From: Methyloterricola oryzae
GTDB lineage: Bacteria; Pseudomonadota; Gammaproteobacteria; Methylococcales; Methylococcaceae
DNA: 64,000 nt
Direction of reading: 5' to 3'
Assembly: GCF_000934725.1 (NCBI RefSeq)
Contig: NZ_JYNS01000008.1
Coordinates: 1-64,000 of the forward strand
The notes under the pieces were generated by a model. It was not told the DNA's origin and did no database searches. It was given only the letters and a program-made list of their open reading frames with translations. Below, piece after piece: positions 49,059 to 58,913 of the stretch (positions are counted from its first letter, which is position 1; every line of letters begins with the position of its first letter). Position numbers and translations under genes: made by a program.

Positions 49059-51401
49059 ATGAACGCAGAGCACATGGAGTTTCTCAACAAAGCCATCACC
49101 GGCCACATCGGCTGGCGAATGCGGATCAACGATTTTGCCGCGGGCAAAGCGGACATCGACCCAGCCGAAGCCGCCAAAGACAACGCGTGCCCCTTGGGCA
49201 GATGGCTGTACGGGGAAGGTAAGGTCTACGCGCAGCTGCCCGAATTCAGGGCGCTGGTAGCCGATCATGCTGCATTTCACCGCCGTGCCGGAGATGTCTG
49301 CGGGATGATTGCGACGGGAAATGTCGAGTCCGGCGCCGCCCAGTTGCGCGCCGAGGACTCCCCCTTCAGCGCGGCCACGCGTGCCACAGTCGCGTCGTTG
49401 CAGCGCCTGCGCGATACCATCTACCGCGCCAGCTCTGGCTTCAGCTGGAAGAATGTCAGCGTGAGCGTGCGGCTGGCCGGCGCCTTTGGCCTGATGGCAG
49501 CAAGTGAGGTGTCAGCCCTGGCCCTAAATACCAGTCTTGTGGCAGGAAGCAGCCAAGCCTGGTGGGACACTGTCTTGATCGCGACCGGACTCCTGACAGT
49601 CACTGCCCTCGCCTACTGGCTCGGTAGCGTGTCCCTGCGAGGCTCCCTGGAAAGGATGCTACAGGTGGTGGAAAGCGTCGCGGGTTCTGGCGATTTCAGC
49701 AAGCGCATGGCCGTCGAGAGTCAGGACGAACTGGGCAGAATCGGCTATGCCTTCAACACCTTGCTCGACGATGTGGAAAGTGCATGCACGGAAATCGGCC
49801 ACGTGATGCACTGCCTGATGGTTGGCGACCTGTCCAACCGGATCACCGGCGGCATGAAAGGCCGCTTGGCGGACATGAAGCAGTCGGTCAATGTGGCCGC
49901 GGACGGCGTCCAACAGGCCATGGAGGCCGTCCTTGAACTCAGCAGCGCCTTAGATCAGGGCAGACTCAATCACCGGGTCAGCGTTGAAGTTCAGGGCGAA
50001 TTCAAGCGCACCGTCGATCAGACCACCCAGGGCATGAGTACCCTCAAGAAGGTCGTGGACGACATCGGCCGGGTCATGCAAGAACTGGCGCAAGGCATCC
50101 TCGATCAGCGAGTCGAAGCGGAAGCAAGCGGCGATCTGGACGCACTCAAGCAGGATTTCAACCTGTCTCTGGACACCCTGGAAAGCACCCTGAACGACGT
50201 GACCCGCATCGCGGCGGGCTTGGCCGAGGGCGATCTCACCCAAACTAGCATCAAGGAATTCCCGGGCGCCTTCGGCCAGACCCAGCGCGGCGTCTGTCAG
50301 ACAGTTAGTGCCCTGTCCGGCATGATCATCGAAATCGAAGGCATGGTGGAAGCCGCCGCCATGCAAGGCAACTTCAGCCTCCGCTCAAACCTGGATGACA
50401 AGCGGGGATATGCCCGCACCCTTTCTGAATTGCTCAATCGCCTCAGCGAAGTGATCGAAGCCAGCCTCTCCGACTTCATGCGGGTGGCCGGCGGCCTGGC
50501 GCAAGGAGATCTGACCCAGAAAGTCACCCGCCAATACCCAGGCATGTTGGGGAAGACCAAGGACGGCATCAACGGAACTGTCGATCATCTGACCGAACTG
50601 GTACAGCACATCATCGAAAGTGAAAGCCTGGTCTTGAGTGCGAGCAAGGAACTCGCCATCGGCAATGCCGACTTGGCCCAACGCACGTCGGAGCAGGCTG
50701 GCACACTCCAGGAAACCAGCGCCAGCCTGGAAGAACTTTCCAGTTCGGTCAAGGAGAAAAGCGAACACGCCGCCCACGCGGACCGACTGGCAAGGGAGGC
50801 CACGCAGATCGCCATAAAGGGGGGCGAAGTCGTGCAACGCTCGGTGGAGACCATGACCAAGGTAACGGAAGCCTCCACCCGAATCGCAGACATCATCGGC
50901 GTCATCGACGGCATCGCCTTCCAGACCAACATCCTGGCACTGAATGCGGCTGTCGAGGCCGCACGCGCCGGAGATCACGGCCGCGGGTTCGCCGTCGTAG
51001 CCGGCGAAGTGCGCACCCTTGCGCAGCGCTCGGCCACTGCGGCCAAGGAGATACGGAATCTCATCAGTGCATCGGTGGAGGAAGCCCACAACGGCGCTAA
51101 GGAAGTCAATCTGGCCGGGAAGACCATGCAGGAGGTGGTAACAGCGATCGCGCAGGTGACTCAGATCATGGCGGAGATCAACAATTCCAGTGCGCTGCAA
51201 TCGGCCAGCATCGAGGAAATCAGCCGGGCGGTGCAGCAGATGGATGAGGTGACGCAACAGAACAGCGCCCTGGTGGAGGAATCCGCCTCGGTCGCGGAAA
51301 CGCTGGAGAATCAGGCCGAAAAGCTCACGCAGGCGATCGCGGTTTTCAAGGTCGTCAAGGAACCCAGAATGCAGATCATGCCGGCACGCCTGGCGTCATG
51401 A
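49059..51401 (+). CDS. Methyl-accepting chemotaxis protein with N-terminal CZB domain and poly-HAMP array
   Basis: A 780-residue chemoreceptor. Residues 1-90 form a CZB zinc-binding domain with His16, Cys44, His70 and His74 in the expected pattern (HIGWR, CPLGRWL, HAAFH). Two membrane helices follow (about 133-160 and 168-192). From 193 to about 515 there are about seven HAMP-like units, several with the GDL / VGDLSNR / EGDLTQ / QGDLTQK motif. The methyl-accepting signalling domain (about 530-760) holds the tip [26 protein letters not shown] domains usually sit at the C-terminus of receptors and sense zinc or HOCl. GGAG is 8 bases before the ATG. Confidence 0.92.
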   Translation: MNAEHMEFLNKAITGHIGWRMRINDFAAGKADIDPAEAAKDNACPLGRWLYGEGKVYAQLPEFRALVADHAAFHRRAGDVCGMIATGNVESGAAQLRAEDSPFSAATRATVASLQRLRDTIYRASSGFSWKNVSVSVRLAGAFGLMAASEVSALALNTSLVAGSSQAWWDTVLIATGLLTVTALAYWLGSVSLRGSLERMLQVVESVAGSGDFSKRMAVESQDELGRIGYAFNTLLDDVESACTEIGHVMHCLMVGDLSNRITGGMKGRLADMKQSVNVAADGVQQAMEAVLELSSALDQGRLNHRVSVEVQGEFKRTVDQTTQGMSTLKKVVDDIGRVMQELAQGILDQRVEAEASGDLDALKQDFNLSLDTLESTLNDVTRIAAGLAEGDLTQTSIKEFPGAFGQTQRGVCQTVSALSGMIIEIEGMVEAAAMQGNFSLRSNLDDKRGYARTLSELLNRLSEVIEASLSDFMRVAGGLAQGDLTQKVTRQYPGMLGKTKDGINGTVDHLTELVQHIIESESLVLSASKELAIGNADLAQRTSEQAGTLQETSASLEELSSSVKEKSEHAAHADRLAREATQIAIKGGEVVQRSVETMTKVTEASTRIADIIGVIDGIAFQTNILALNAAVEAARAGDHGRGFAVVAGEVRTLAQRSATAAKEIRNLISASVEEAHNGAKEVNLAGKTMQEVVTAIAQVTQIMAEINNSSALQSASIEEISRAVQQMDEVTQQNSALVEESASVAETLENQAEKLTQAIAVFKVVKEPRMQIMPARLAS

Positions 51402-51487
51402 CTCCAAACAGCGTTGAAGGAACGACCCGCCTGTCGGCTGCGGTCGCCCCGGAAGACCACACGCCCACTCAGTGCGAGAAGGACGGC

Positions 51488-52327
51488 TCACAGCAAAATC
51501 TGCTCGCACTCCTGCACGCTTTCGGCCACGCCTTCGATCTCTAGGACTTCGATCTCGGAATCCAGCCCCAACTTGCGAAACGCCGGCATGTCGGCGATCT
51601 CCAGAGCCAATTGAGGACTTCGCAGCAATTCGCTCTCCACGAAAGCGATCTGCACCAGGTCGACATAGTCCGCTTGTGGACCTGAATCGCGCTTGAAGTC
51701 CAGGTATTCGGAAGCCACGCTGACCAGCGCTTGCGGCATATCCCATTTTTCCAGCACCAGCTTCCCGATCACCGTGTGCAGGTTGCGCAGATGCCCATCC
51801 AGAACTGCCTTGTCCTGGGCAAGCTCCGGAAAGCGCTCGGCCAGCGTCAGGATGGGCAACTTGCCGATCTGATGCAGCAACCCCGCCAGCATGGCCTGTT
51901 CCTTGTCCAGGTGACCACAGCGCAACGCGAGCGCACGCGCGACAGCTGAAACGTTGACGCTCTGCTTCCAGATCTCGTGAAAATACTGCTCCAGCACAAT
52001 CTGCTTGGGCTTGAACAACTGATTCATGGCGAGGCTGATGATCAGGGTGCGCACGGTATTGCGCCCCAACCGGGTAATCGCCGTCTGCAGGTTGTCGATC
52101 TTCTGCCGGGCCCGGAACAAGGGGCTGTTGGCAATTTGCAGCAAACGCGCAGCGAGCCCTGGGTCCTGCGCGATGATGCGCGCGATTTCCGCGTCCGAGG
52201 CATTCTGGCTGTTGATGGCTTGGCGCACACTCAGCGCCACTTCGGGCAATGTGGGAAGTTCCAGTTTGTTGCTTTCGACCGCGGCCAGTATGTACTGGAG
52301 GAATTCGTCAGTGTTCTTGAGGTCCAT
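51488..52327 (-). CDS. HDOD domain protein
   Basis: A 279-residue cytosolic signalling protein with a full HDOD domain (about 20-215): LPTLPEVALSVRQAIN, IIAQDPGLAARLLQIANSPLF, LGRNTVRTLIISLAMNQLF, LAGLLHQIGKLPIL. The catalytic HD pair is replaced (HQ), as is usual in HDOD proteins, so it is not a phosphodiesterase. Such proteins often act in motility or c-di-GMP circuits. Convergent with the chemoreceptor gene. Confidence 0.9.
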   Translation of the reverse strand: MDLKNTDEFLQYILAAVESNKLELPTLPEVALSVRQAINSQNASDAEIARIIAQDPGLAARLLQIANSPLFRARQKIDNLQTAITRLGRNTVRTLIISLAMNQLFKPKQIVLEQYFHEIWKQSVNVSAVARALALRCGHLDKEQAMLAGLLHQIGKLPILTLAERFPELAQDKAVLDGHLRNLHTVIGKLVLEKWDMPQALVSVASEYLDFKRDSGPQADYVDLVQIAFVESELLRSPQLALEIADMPAFRKLGLDSEIEVLEIEGVAESVQECEQILL

Positions 52328-52351
52328 GCTTCCGGTCAGTCAACCAAGGAT

Positions 52352-53305
52352 TTAAGGGAATGTGTATGGCAAAGGCAGGATGCTCACGGCGGGGCCTTCC
52401 GGTTCGCGCCCATGCAATATCCCCCCGTCAGCGCCGTCCAGGGCTAGGACCGCCAGCAATTCCTGGCCCCCCTCGCCGTCGACAGCCACCTGCACCACCG
52501 TTCCCACACTCTGCTCCGGCTTGCCTTCCAAGTACAACGCATCCCCGCTGCTGAGGCACACCTCTCCACAATGTAAGCGGAACATCCGCCGCTTTGGCCT
52601 TCCAAGATAATGGGTGCGGGCAACAATCTCCTGACCAATATAGCAGCCTTTGTTGAAGCTGATGGCTTCCAGCAGGTCCAGATTGATCATCTGGGGAACG
52701 AACTCTTCGCTAGTTACCTGACTGATCTGAGGAATCCCGGAACGCACGTCCTCCAAGGTCCAGAGATCACAGCCTGATGCGCCGAAACCAGGCCCCGGCG
52801 CAATCGCCCTTGCGTCGGCGGGCTGCATGATCAACAGCCGCTCGCCCGGCCAACTGATGACATACCCTGAGTCGCACGCGGCGACTTGTTCCACTTCTTC
52901 CGGCACAACAGCCCCAAAATGACGGGCGGCAGCCTCCAGATCCCCACCGGCACCACACATCCGCCACGCCCCGCTCACATTCTCAACCGTCGCAGCGGCC
53001 CTAAGGATCACCCGTCGCAGACGCTGCTCCATGACTTCGGCGCGTTCAAGGGGAAGCAGCACATAATAGGTGCCCGCGCTCTGAAAGGTACAGAAGCTTG
53101 CGATCACCCGGCCCTTGGCATTGCAGAACGCGCCCAGCCGGGCGCGCCCCTTTTCTAGGCCCAGAATGTCGCAGGTACATTGACCCTGGAGCAGTTTCCC
53201 GGCGTCTTTTCCAGATACAGCGAGAACGCCTTGGTGCGGCAGTTCGCAGTACCAGGGTGCCAGGGATCCCCTCCCTTTCACTCCGACCCTGAATTCCTCC
53301 TCCAT
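52352..53305 (-). CDS. ygfZ: Folate-binding Fe-S cluster repair protein YgfZ
   Basis: Tetrahydrofolate-dependent protein needed for activity of some Fe-S enzymes, structurally related to GcvT. 317 residues with the hallmark KGCYIGQE (219-226, Cys221), LVLLPL-type region and WTLEDVRSGIPQI. The ATG at 53305 has no good ribosome site upstream. Its stop is 25 bases before the HDOD start on the same strand. Confidence 0.92.
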   Translation of the reverse strand: MEEEFRVGVKGRGSLAPWYCELPHQGVLAVSGKDAGKLLQGQCTCDILGLEKGRARLGAFCNAKGRVIASFCTFQSAGTYYVLLPLERAEVMEQRLRRVILRAAATVENVSGAWRMCGAGGDLEAAARHFGAVVPEEVEQVAACDSGYVISWPGERLLIMQPADARAIAPGPGFGASGCDLWTLEDVRSGIPQISQVTSEEFVPQMINLDLLEAISFNKGCYIGQEIVARTHYLGRPKRRMFRLHCGEVCLSSGDALYLEGKPEQSVGTVVQVAVDGEGGQELLAVLALDGADGGILHGREPEGPAVSILPLPYTFP

Positions 53306-53318
53306 CGAACCGGAATCC

Positions 53319-54203
53319 TTAGCGCATGCTTTGCAGGGCGGCGATGCGCTCCTCCAGGGGAGGATGGCTCATGAACAGACGGCTGAGGCCACCGCCGTTG
53401 ATCCCGAAAGCGGCAAACTCGCCCGGCAACGGTTGCGGATCGTGAGCACGCTGCAAGGCCTGCAGGGCGCTGATCATCTTGCCGCGACCGGCAAGATTGG
53501 CACCGCCGGCGTCGGCACGGAACTCGCGCCAGCGCGAGAACCACATGACGATCATGGTGGCAAGCACCGAAAGCAGTAGCTGCGCGATCATCTGGGTGAT
53601 GTAGAACGCGGGGCCGACTCCGCTGCGCCCGTCGTCGCTGGAGCGAGTCAAGGCGCGGTCGACCACGAAGCCGATGACATGGGCAAGGAAATACACGAAG
53701 GTATTCACCACCCCCTGCAGCAAGCCCAGGGTGACCATGTCGCCATTGGCCACATGGCTGATTTCATGGCCCAATACCGCCTCCACCTCGTCGGCGCTCA
53801 TGTTGTGCAACAGCCCCGTACTGACCGCCACCAGCGCATCGTCCTTGCTCATTCCGGTTGCAAAGGCGTTCGGGTCGGGCGAGTCAAAAATGCCGACTTC
53901 CGGCATGCCTATTCCGGCCGCCTCGGCCTGGCGCTGCACCACCCCCACCAGCCACTGTTCGGTGGCATTGGAAGGCTGCTCGATGACGTAAACCCCCATG
54001 CCGCGCTTAGCCATGAACTTGGACAGCATCAGGGAAACGAACGAACCCCCCATGCCAAAGACGGCCGATATGATCAGCAGGCGCGTCAAATCCAGGTTAT
54101 AGCCGCTCTGACGCAGGAACCCATCCAGGCCCAGCAGGTTGAACACGGCGCTAATTAGAACGAGCACCGCGGCGTTGGTCAGGAGGAACAATAAGATGCG
54201 CAT
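53319..54203 (-). CDS. htpX: Membrane zinc metalloprotease HtpX
   Basis: Inner-membrane quality-control protease (M48). 294 residues: two N-terminal helices, zinc motif HEISH (146-150), LLQGVVNTFVYFLAHVIG, and the third ligand region EFRADAGGANLAGRGKM. Ends SHPPLEERIAALQ, typical for the family. The ygfZ start lies just downstream on the same strand. Confidence 0.96.
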   Translation of the reverse strand: MRILLFLLTNAAVLVLISAVFNLLGLDGFLRQSGYNLDLTRLLIISAVFGMGGSFVSLMLSKFMAKRGMGVYVIEQPSNATEQWLVGVVQRQAEAAGIGMPEVGIFDSPDPNAFATGMSKDDALVAVSTGLLHNMSADEVEAVLGHEISHVANGDMVTLGLLQGVVNTFVYFLAHVIGFVVDRALTRSSDDGRSGVGPAFYITQMIAQLLLSVLATMIVMWFSRWREFRADAGGANLAGRGKMISALQALQRAHDPQPLPGEFAAFGINGGGLSRLFMSHPPLEERIAALQSMR

Positions 54204-54306
54204 AGGCTGTTTCCAGTGGGAATTAAGGATGTACCATATTTGGTGACGCAGGATGAAAAATCAAGTCAACTCCCCGCCACCCGTTCCTGCAGACCCCGGA
54301 GGCACC

Positions 54307-55422
54307 ATGAAGTTCATGCAAGGCTTGGTTCTCGGTATCGCCCTTGCCAGTCCGGCCGCTGTGCTCGCCATGCAGGCCGACCGCTGGCTGGAGGCCATCC
54401 ATCTGCCTCAAGGCTTTCAGATCACGGTATTTGCCGATGAAGTCCCGGGCGCACGCTCCCTGTCCCGGGACGAAAATGGCACGGTCTACGTCGGTAGCAC
54501 CCGTGAAGGCAAAGTGTATGCGCTCAGGGATGCCGACGGCGATGGGCGCGCGGAAGACGTCCGCACCGTGGCATCAGGGCTTAACGGACCCAACGGTGTG
54601 GCCGTGCTCAATGGCGACCTGTACGTGGCAGAGATCAGCCGGATCCTGCGTTTTCGCGCCATATCCGGCCACCGCGAGGGGGAGATCAAACCCGAAACCG
54701 TGTACGCCGGATACCCGACAGAAACCCACCATGGCTGGAAGTACCTGCGCGTCGGCCCCGACGGCAAGCTCTATGTGCCGGTGGGCGCGCCTTGCAATAT
54801 CTGCCTGGAGCAAAACGAAATCTTCGCCACGCTGACACGCCTCGACCCGAATGGTGGCCAGCCTGAGATCTACGCTCGCGGCATCCGCAATACTGTGGGC
54901 TTCGACTGGCATCCGGTAACCGGCGAGTTGTTCTTCACCGATAACGGACGGGACCTGCTCGGAGATGACGTGCCCCCGGAGGAATTGAACCGAGCGCCCT
55001 CCCCTGGACTGCATTTCGGTTACCCCTACTGCCATGCCGGCAGCATCGCCGATCCCGTCTATGGAGCGCGCAGGCCCTGCTCGCAATTTCAGGGACCCGC
55101 CTGGACCTTCCCGGCCCACGTGGCGCCCTTGGGAATTCGTTTCTATCGCGGAACACGGTTCCCACAGCGCTATCATCAGCAGTTGTTCGTGGCGCAGCAC
55201 GGTTCCTGGAATCGTTCGCAGCCTCAAGGCTACCGGGTGGTAGTGGTAACATTCCGCGATGGACAGCCGGTGGCCGATGAAGTGTTCGCCGAAGGCTGGC
55301 TCAGGCCCACGGGCGAGGTGTTGGGTCGCCCTGTGGATATTCTGGAGATGCCCGACGGATCCTTGCTGGTTTCCGACGACCATCGCGGCGTCATTTATCG
55401 AATCACCTATCAAAACCCATGA
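54307..55422 (+). CDS. Sorbosone/aldose-dehydrogenase-like beta-propeller protein
   Basis: Predicted periplasmic PQQ-type soluble dehydrogenase fold (GSDH family). 371 residues. Signal peptide to about residue 19, then propeller blades with RSLSRDENGTVYVGSTREG, GLNGPNGVAVLNGDLYVAE, VGPDGKLYVPVG, YARGIRNTVGFDWHPVTGELFFTDNGRD and HGSWNRSQPQGYRVV. The Arg-Asn and His-containing motifs match family positions, though PQQ binding is not proven. GGAGG stands 4 bases before the ATG at 54307, so the longer frame to 54253 is rejected. The downstream methyltransferase overlaps by 4 bases. Confidence 0.85.
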   Translation: MKFMQGLVLGIALASPAAVLAMQADRWLEAIHLPQGFQITVFADEVPGARSLSRDENGTVYVGSTREGKVYALRDADGDGRAEDVRTVASGLNGPNGVAVLNGDLYVAEISRILRFRAISGHREGEIKPETVYAGYPTETHHGWKYLRVGPDGKLYVPVGAPCNICLEQNEIFATLTRLDPNGGQPEIYARGIRNTVGFDWHPVTGELFFTDNGRDLLGDDVPPEELNRAPSPGLHFGYPYCHAGSIADPVYGARRPCSQFQGPAWTFPAHVAPLGIRFYRGTRFPQRYHQQLFVAQHGSWNRSQPQGYRVVVVTFRDGQPVADEVFAEGWLRPTGEVLGRPVDILEMPDGSLLVSDDHRGVIYRITYQNP

Positions 55423-56165
55423 GCGAAGCGCATCATCATTCTGCCGAAACGCTGTTTGCCGGGCCGATTGGAAAAGAGTACGACATGCTGAAACGGGTCT
55501 GCCCCGCCGCTGCCACCATCAGCCAGCGCGTGGCCGACTTCGTGGCCGGTTGGACGTCCCCACTGGACGGACAACCCCTGAGCGCGGTGGAGATCGGTTG
55601 CGGGACCGGCATCACCAGTGCCGCCCTGCTGCAATCGCGCGACGATCTGATCCTGCAGGCCCTGGACAACGAACCGACCATGCTGGATCAGGCACGTGTG
55701 AACCTGGCGCGCTGGGTTGAAGCAGGACGCATCGAGCTCCGCGAAACCGACGCCTTGAGCGGGCTGCGCGCGCTCGCCGATGCAAGCGTCGATCTGGTGG
55801 CCTCCGGTTATGCACTGCACAATTTCCTGCAGGGCTATCGCCGCGCGGTCATCACCGAGATAAGGCGGGTGCTACGTCCCGGCGGACTTTTCCTCAACGG
55901 CGACCGCTACGCCCTCGACGACACGCGCGAGCACACGCGTCTGACCCAGGAGGAAGTAGCCCACTGGTTCCGGGTCTTCACCGACATGGGGCGCACCGAC
56001 CTGCTCGAGCACTGGGTGGTGCACCTGTTCAGTGACGAATCGCCCGATCACATCATGCGCCTGACACCCGCGCTGGAAAACCTGCGGGAAGCGGGCTTCG
56101 ACCGCGTGGATATCCACTATCGCGAGGGCGTCAACGCCCTGGTCAGCGCGGTGAAGCCCCACTGA
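55419..56165 (+). CDS. Class I SAM-dependent methyltransferase
   Basis: A 248-residue cytosolic enzyme with SAM-binding motif I VEIGCGTG (near 56-63), motif II acidic residue in LQALDNEPTML, and RRVLRPGGLFLNGDRY. Distantly like UbiE/COQ5-type enzymes. The substrate is unknown. ATGA overlap with the propeller gene suggests co-expression. Confidence 0.85.
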   Translation: MSEAHHHSAETLFAGPIGKEYDMLKRVCPAAATISQRVADFVAGWTSPLDGQPLSAVEIGCGTGITSAALLQSRDDLILQALDNEPTMLDQARVNLARWVEAGRIELRETDALSGLRALADASVDLVASGYALHNFLQGYRRAVITEIRRVLRPGGLFLNGDRYALDDTREHTRLTQEEVAHWFRVFTDMGRTDLLEHWVVHLFSDESPDHIMRLTPALENLREAGFDRVDIHYREGVNALVSAVKPH

Positions 56166-56223
56166 GGCCGTGAGGCGGCAGCGAGCCAGGACACGCGATG
56201 CAACAATCAGGCAAGGCTTACCT

Positions 56224-57597
56224 TTGAGCAAGCCCAAAGGCGGCAAAATCCTTTACCGCTGCACCGAGTGCGGCCACGCCCAGAGCAAGTGGTCAGGCCA
56301 ATGCGGCGGGTGCGGGCTGTGGAACAGCCTGGTTGAAAGCGTGGAGGAACGGTTACCCGCATCCTCACGCCATGGGGGATACGCCGGCAGCGTTGCCGGC
56401 CCTGCGCAACCGGTGGATCTGGCCAAGGTCGAGACCGAGGAAATCAGCCGATCGACCACGGGATTGAGCGAATTGGACCGGGTACTGGGCGGTGGCCTGG
56501 TGCCCGGCTCCGCCATACTCATCGGCGGCGATCCGGGGATCGGCAAGTCCACCCTGTTGCTGCAGACCCTCGCCCTGACGGGGAATCGATTCAAGGCGCT
56601 TTATGTCACCGGCGAAGAGTCGCCACAGCAGGTGAGCCTGCGCGCCCGTCGACTGGGCTTGGCCTGCGAGGGCGTGCGCCTTCTGGCGGAAACTTCCCTG
56701 GAGCGCATTCTGGGCATCTGTAGCGAGGAACAGCCGGCCCTGCTGGTGGTGGATTCCATTCAAACCATCTACAGCGAACTGCTGCAGTCCGCGCCCGGTT
56801 CCGTGGCGCAGGTGCGCGAGTGCGCGGCGCAATTGGTGCGTTACGCCAAGCAGAGCGGCACCTCGCTGTTTCTTGTGGGACACGTCACCAAGGAAGGAGC
56901 CCTTGCCGGCCCGCGTGTGCTGGAGCACATGGTGGATACCGTGTTGTACTTCGAAGGCGATTCGGGGCAACGCTACCGGGTGATCCGCGCCTTCAAGAAC
57001 CGCTTCGGCGCCGTCAACGAACTGGGCGTATTTGCCATGACCGAAACGGGATTAAAGGAAGTGCGCAATCCTTCTGCGATCTTTCTGTCGCGCTACGAGG
57101 AGGACATGCCTGGTAGCGTGGTCACCGTGATGCGCGAGGGCAGCCGCCCCTTGCTGGTGGAAGTGCAGGCCCTGGTGGACGAATCCCATCTGGCGGCACC
57201 TCGGCGCGTCGCCCTGGGTCTCGAAGGTAATCGACTTGCCATGTTGCTCGCCGTGCTCCACCGTCACGGCGGTGTCGGCATCCTCAACCAGGACGTCTTC
57301 ACCAACTTGGTGGGGGGCCTGCGCATGTCGGAAACGGCCGGCGATTTGGCGGTGCTGTTCGCGGTGGTCTCCAGCTACCGTGACAAACCCATACCGCGCG
57401 ACTGGATCGCTTTCGGCGAGCTCGGACTGAGCGGCGAGATACGGCCGGTGCCCGGCGGTGAAGAGCGACTGCGCGAAGCGGCCAAACAGGGCTTCAAACA
57501 CGCGGTCGTCCCGGCCAAGAACACGCCCCGCGGTAGCCCGGAGGGCTTGCAGGTTATGGCCGTGAAGTCCCTGCGCGACGCACTGGACGCGCTCTAG
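56224..57597 (+). CDS. radA: DNA repair protein RadA (Sms)
   Basis: RecA-like, LonC-containing ATPase promoting branch migration in recombination. 457 residues from a TTG start with AAGG upstream: zinc finger Cys13-Cys16 / Cys27-Cys30 (RCTECG, CGGCG), Walker A GGDPGIGKST (101-110), the RadA motif KNRFG, and a C-terminal Lon-protease-like domain. The frame is open to an ATG at 56170, but the TTG matches the family N-terminus (KPKGGKILYRCTECG). Confidence 0.95.
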   Translation: MSKPKGGKILYRCTECGHAQSKWSGQCGGCGLWNSLVESVEERLPASSRHGGYAGSVAGPAQPVDLAKVETEEISRSTTGLSELDRVLGGGLVPGSAILIGGDPGIGKSTLLLQTLALTGNRFKALYVTGEESPQQVSLRARRLGLACEGVRLLAETSLERILGICSEEQPALLVVDSIQTIYSELLQSAPGSVAQVRECAAQLVRYAKQSGTSLFLVGHVTKEGALAGPRVLEHMVDTVLYFEGDSGQRYRVIRAFKNRFGAVNELGVFAMTETGLKEVRNPSAIFLSRYEEDMPGSVVTVMREGSRPLLVEVQALVDESHLAAPRRVALGLEGNRLAMLLAVLHRHGGVGILNQDVFTNLVGGLRMSETAGDLAVLFAVVSSYRDKPIPRDWIAFGELGLSGEIRPVPGGEERLREAAKQGFKHAVVPAKNTPRGSPEGLQVMAVKSLRDALDAL

Positions 57598-57618
57598 GCG
57601 CGCCGCATACGCGCGCCT
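57596..57618. terminator. GC-rich hairpin between convergent radA and the RMF-like gene
   Basis: Inverted repeat AGGCGCGC / GCGCGCCT (8-bp arms, 7-base loop) starting at the radA stop codon. No T run on either side, so intrinsic termination is uncertain. Confidence 0.35.
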
Positions 57619-57627
57619 CGGGCGCCT

Positions 57628-57789
57628 TTAGGCGTCGATGTCCTCTTCCTCGAAGGCCAGGAAGCCCTTGCTCCACAGAGCATGATCCTCGCTGCCCTTG
57701 GGATAGGGGTTGTCCTCCGGCACCAAGCCGTCGATCGCGGCGTTGTAGCCTTCCTCGAATGCATCGCTTGCTTTGATTTCACTGATCAT
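57628..57789 (-). CDS. Small RMF/CrpP-like protein
   Basis: A 53-residue acidic protein whose core EEGYNAAIDGLVPEDNPYPKG and HALWSKGF follow the pattern of ribosome modulation factor (GYxAGxxG...CPY...W..G). GGAGG lies 8 bases before the ATG at 57789; the frame to 57855 lacks a site. Unlike RMF it is acidic, so ribosome hibernation is not assured; the CrpP group is an alternative. Convergent with radA. Confidence 0.65.
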   Translation of the reverse strand: MISEIKASDAFEEGYNAAIDGLVPEDNPYPKGSEDHALWSKGFLAFEEEDIDA

Positions 57790-57945
57790 CTCATTTTCCT
57801 CCAACACAGCCTTCCAGCTGTCCCGCGAGCGGCACGCCCGGCCACGCGAGGACAATCAAGTCCGCCACATCTGCACCAAGCAAACGCGCAGCTTCCTTCG
57901 TCTGCCGCGCGCCTGCCCCTTAAGCACCACCTCAAGTCGCCAGAC

Positions 57946-58698
57946 TTAAGGCCCCTTACCACGTTTCAGCCAACCGTGTATCCGGTTCAGCAGCATGTCC
58001 TGAAGTAAACCCAAGTCGCTCCCTGCGTCGATTATGCGGAGCTGCTGATAGCCCGCGTTGTTCTTCATCAGCGTCCTGCGCTGCCTGGCCTGATCGTCAG
58101 GATCGGGCTGCTTGCCCCCCGCCACGATATCCAGGATCGGAACCTTGACCTGGTCCAGACCCAACCAGGCATCGTTTGGCAGATCAATCAGCACCACCGC
58201 TGCCGCCTGCCCACCGCCAGCCAGATACTTCACCAGCATGGCGGCGCCCGTCCGCTGCCCGATAAAAACCGGAGGCGCCAGCTGCTTTCCTGCCAGGAAA
58301 CTCGTCGCAGCCTGCAACCTGGCTTTGTACTCAGCTTCCATCGCCATGTAGGCGGACACTCCGGCTCCGTCTTCGCGCACCGGAGCAAAAAGTCCCAGGG
58401 TGGTCCAGCCGTGCTCGGCCAGCCCTGTCCGGAGGTGCAGCAGCAATTCTGGATCGTCGGGTGACTTGTCGATCCCATGGAGCAGCACGATGCCGCCTTC
58501 CACGCGGCTGCGTCCGGTCTCCCGCAGCAAAGCCGCGAAGCGGTCTTTACCAGCCGTAAGCCAAATGCTTTCGTCCTTACCGTACCTGGAGGTGACCCCT
58601 TGGATCAAGCCGGCCTCCCGGACCGGATCGGTCGCCTGGCAGATTCCCACCAGGGCCAGCCATACCGCTAGAACCCTCGTAATCCCGTGTATTTGCAC
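57946..58698 (-). CDS. DUF3530 family exported alpha/beta-hydrolase-like protein
   Basis: A 250-residue protein with a signal peptide (to about residue 22) and the DUF3530 pattern: GGIVLLHGIDKSPDDPELLLHLR, WTTLGLFAPVREDGAG, VFIGQRTGAAMLVKYLA and VPILDIVAGGKQP. The GQRTG segment occupies the place of the nucleophile elbow GxSxG but has Arg-Thr in place of Ser, so hydrolase activity is doubtful. Function unknown. Confidence 0.78.
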   Translation of the reverse strand: MQIHGITRVLAVWLALVGICQATDPVREAGLIQGVTSRYGKDESIWLTAGKDRFAALLRETGRSRVEGGIVLLHGIDKSPDDPELLLHLRTGLAEHGWTTLGLFAPVREDGAGVSAYMAMEAEYKARLQAATSFLAGKQLAPPVFIGQRTGAAMLVKYLAGGGQAAAVVLIDLPNDAWLGLDQVKVPILDIVAGGKQPDPDDQARQRRTLMKNNAGYQQLRIIDAGSDLGLLQDMLLNRIHGWLKRGKGP

Positions 58699-58913
58699 GA
58701 TTTGACAACCTCCTTCCCGGTATCGTTCAAGGTCTCGATTGCTTTAGTGGACATGGACTATTTCCTTCATTATCCCTTTCTGGCCTGAGCAGCCGGGCCG
58801 GGGCCCTGTCATTTTCGGTTAAACTCGCCAAAACCGAGGCCGGACAACGATCTCGCGCAGGCGAGTCACCGGCGCCAGGGATTCCTTGAACCACCCCATT
58901 GCGAGGTCAGTGC

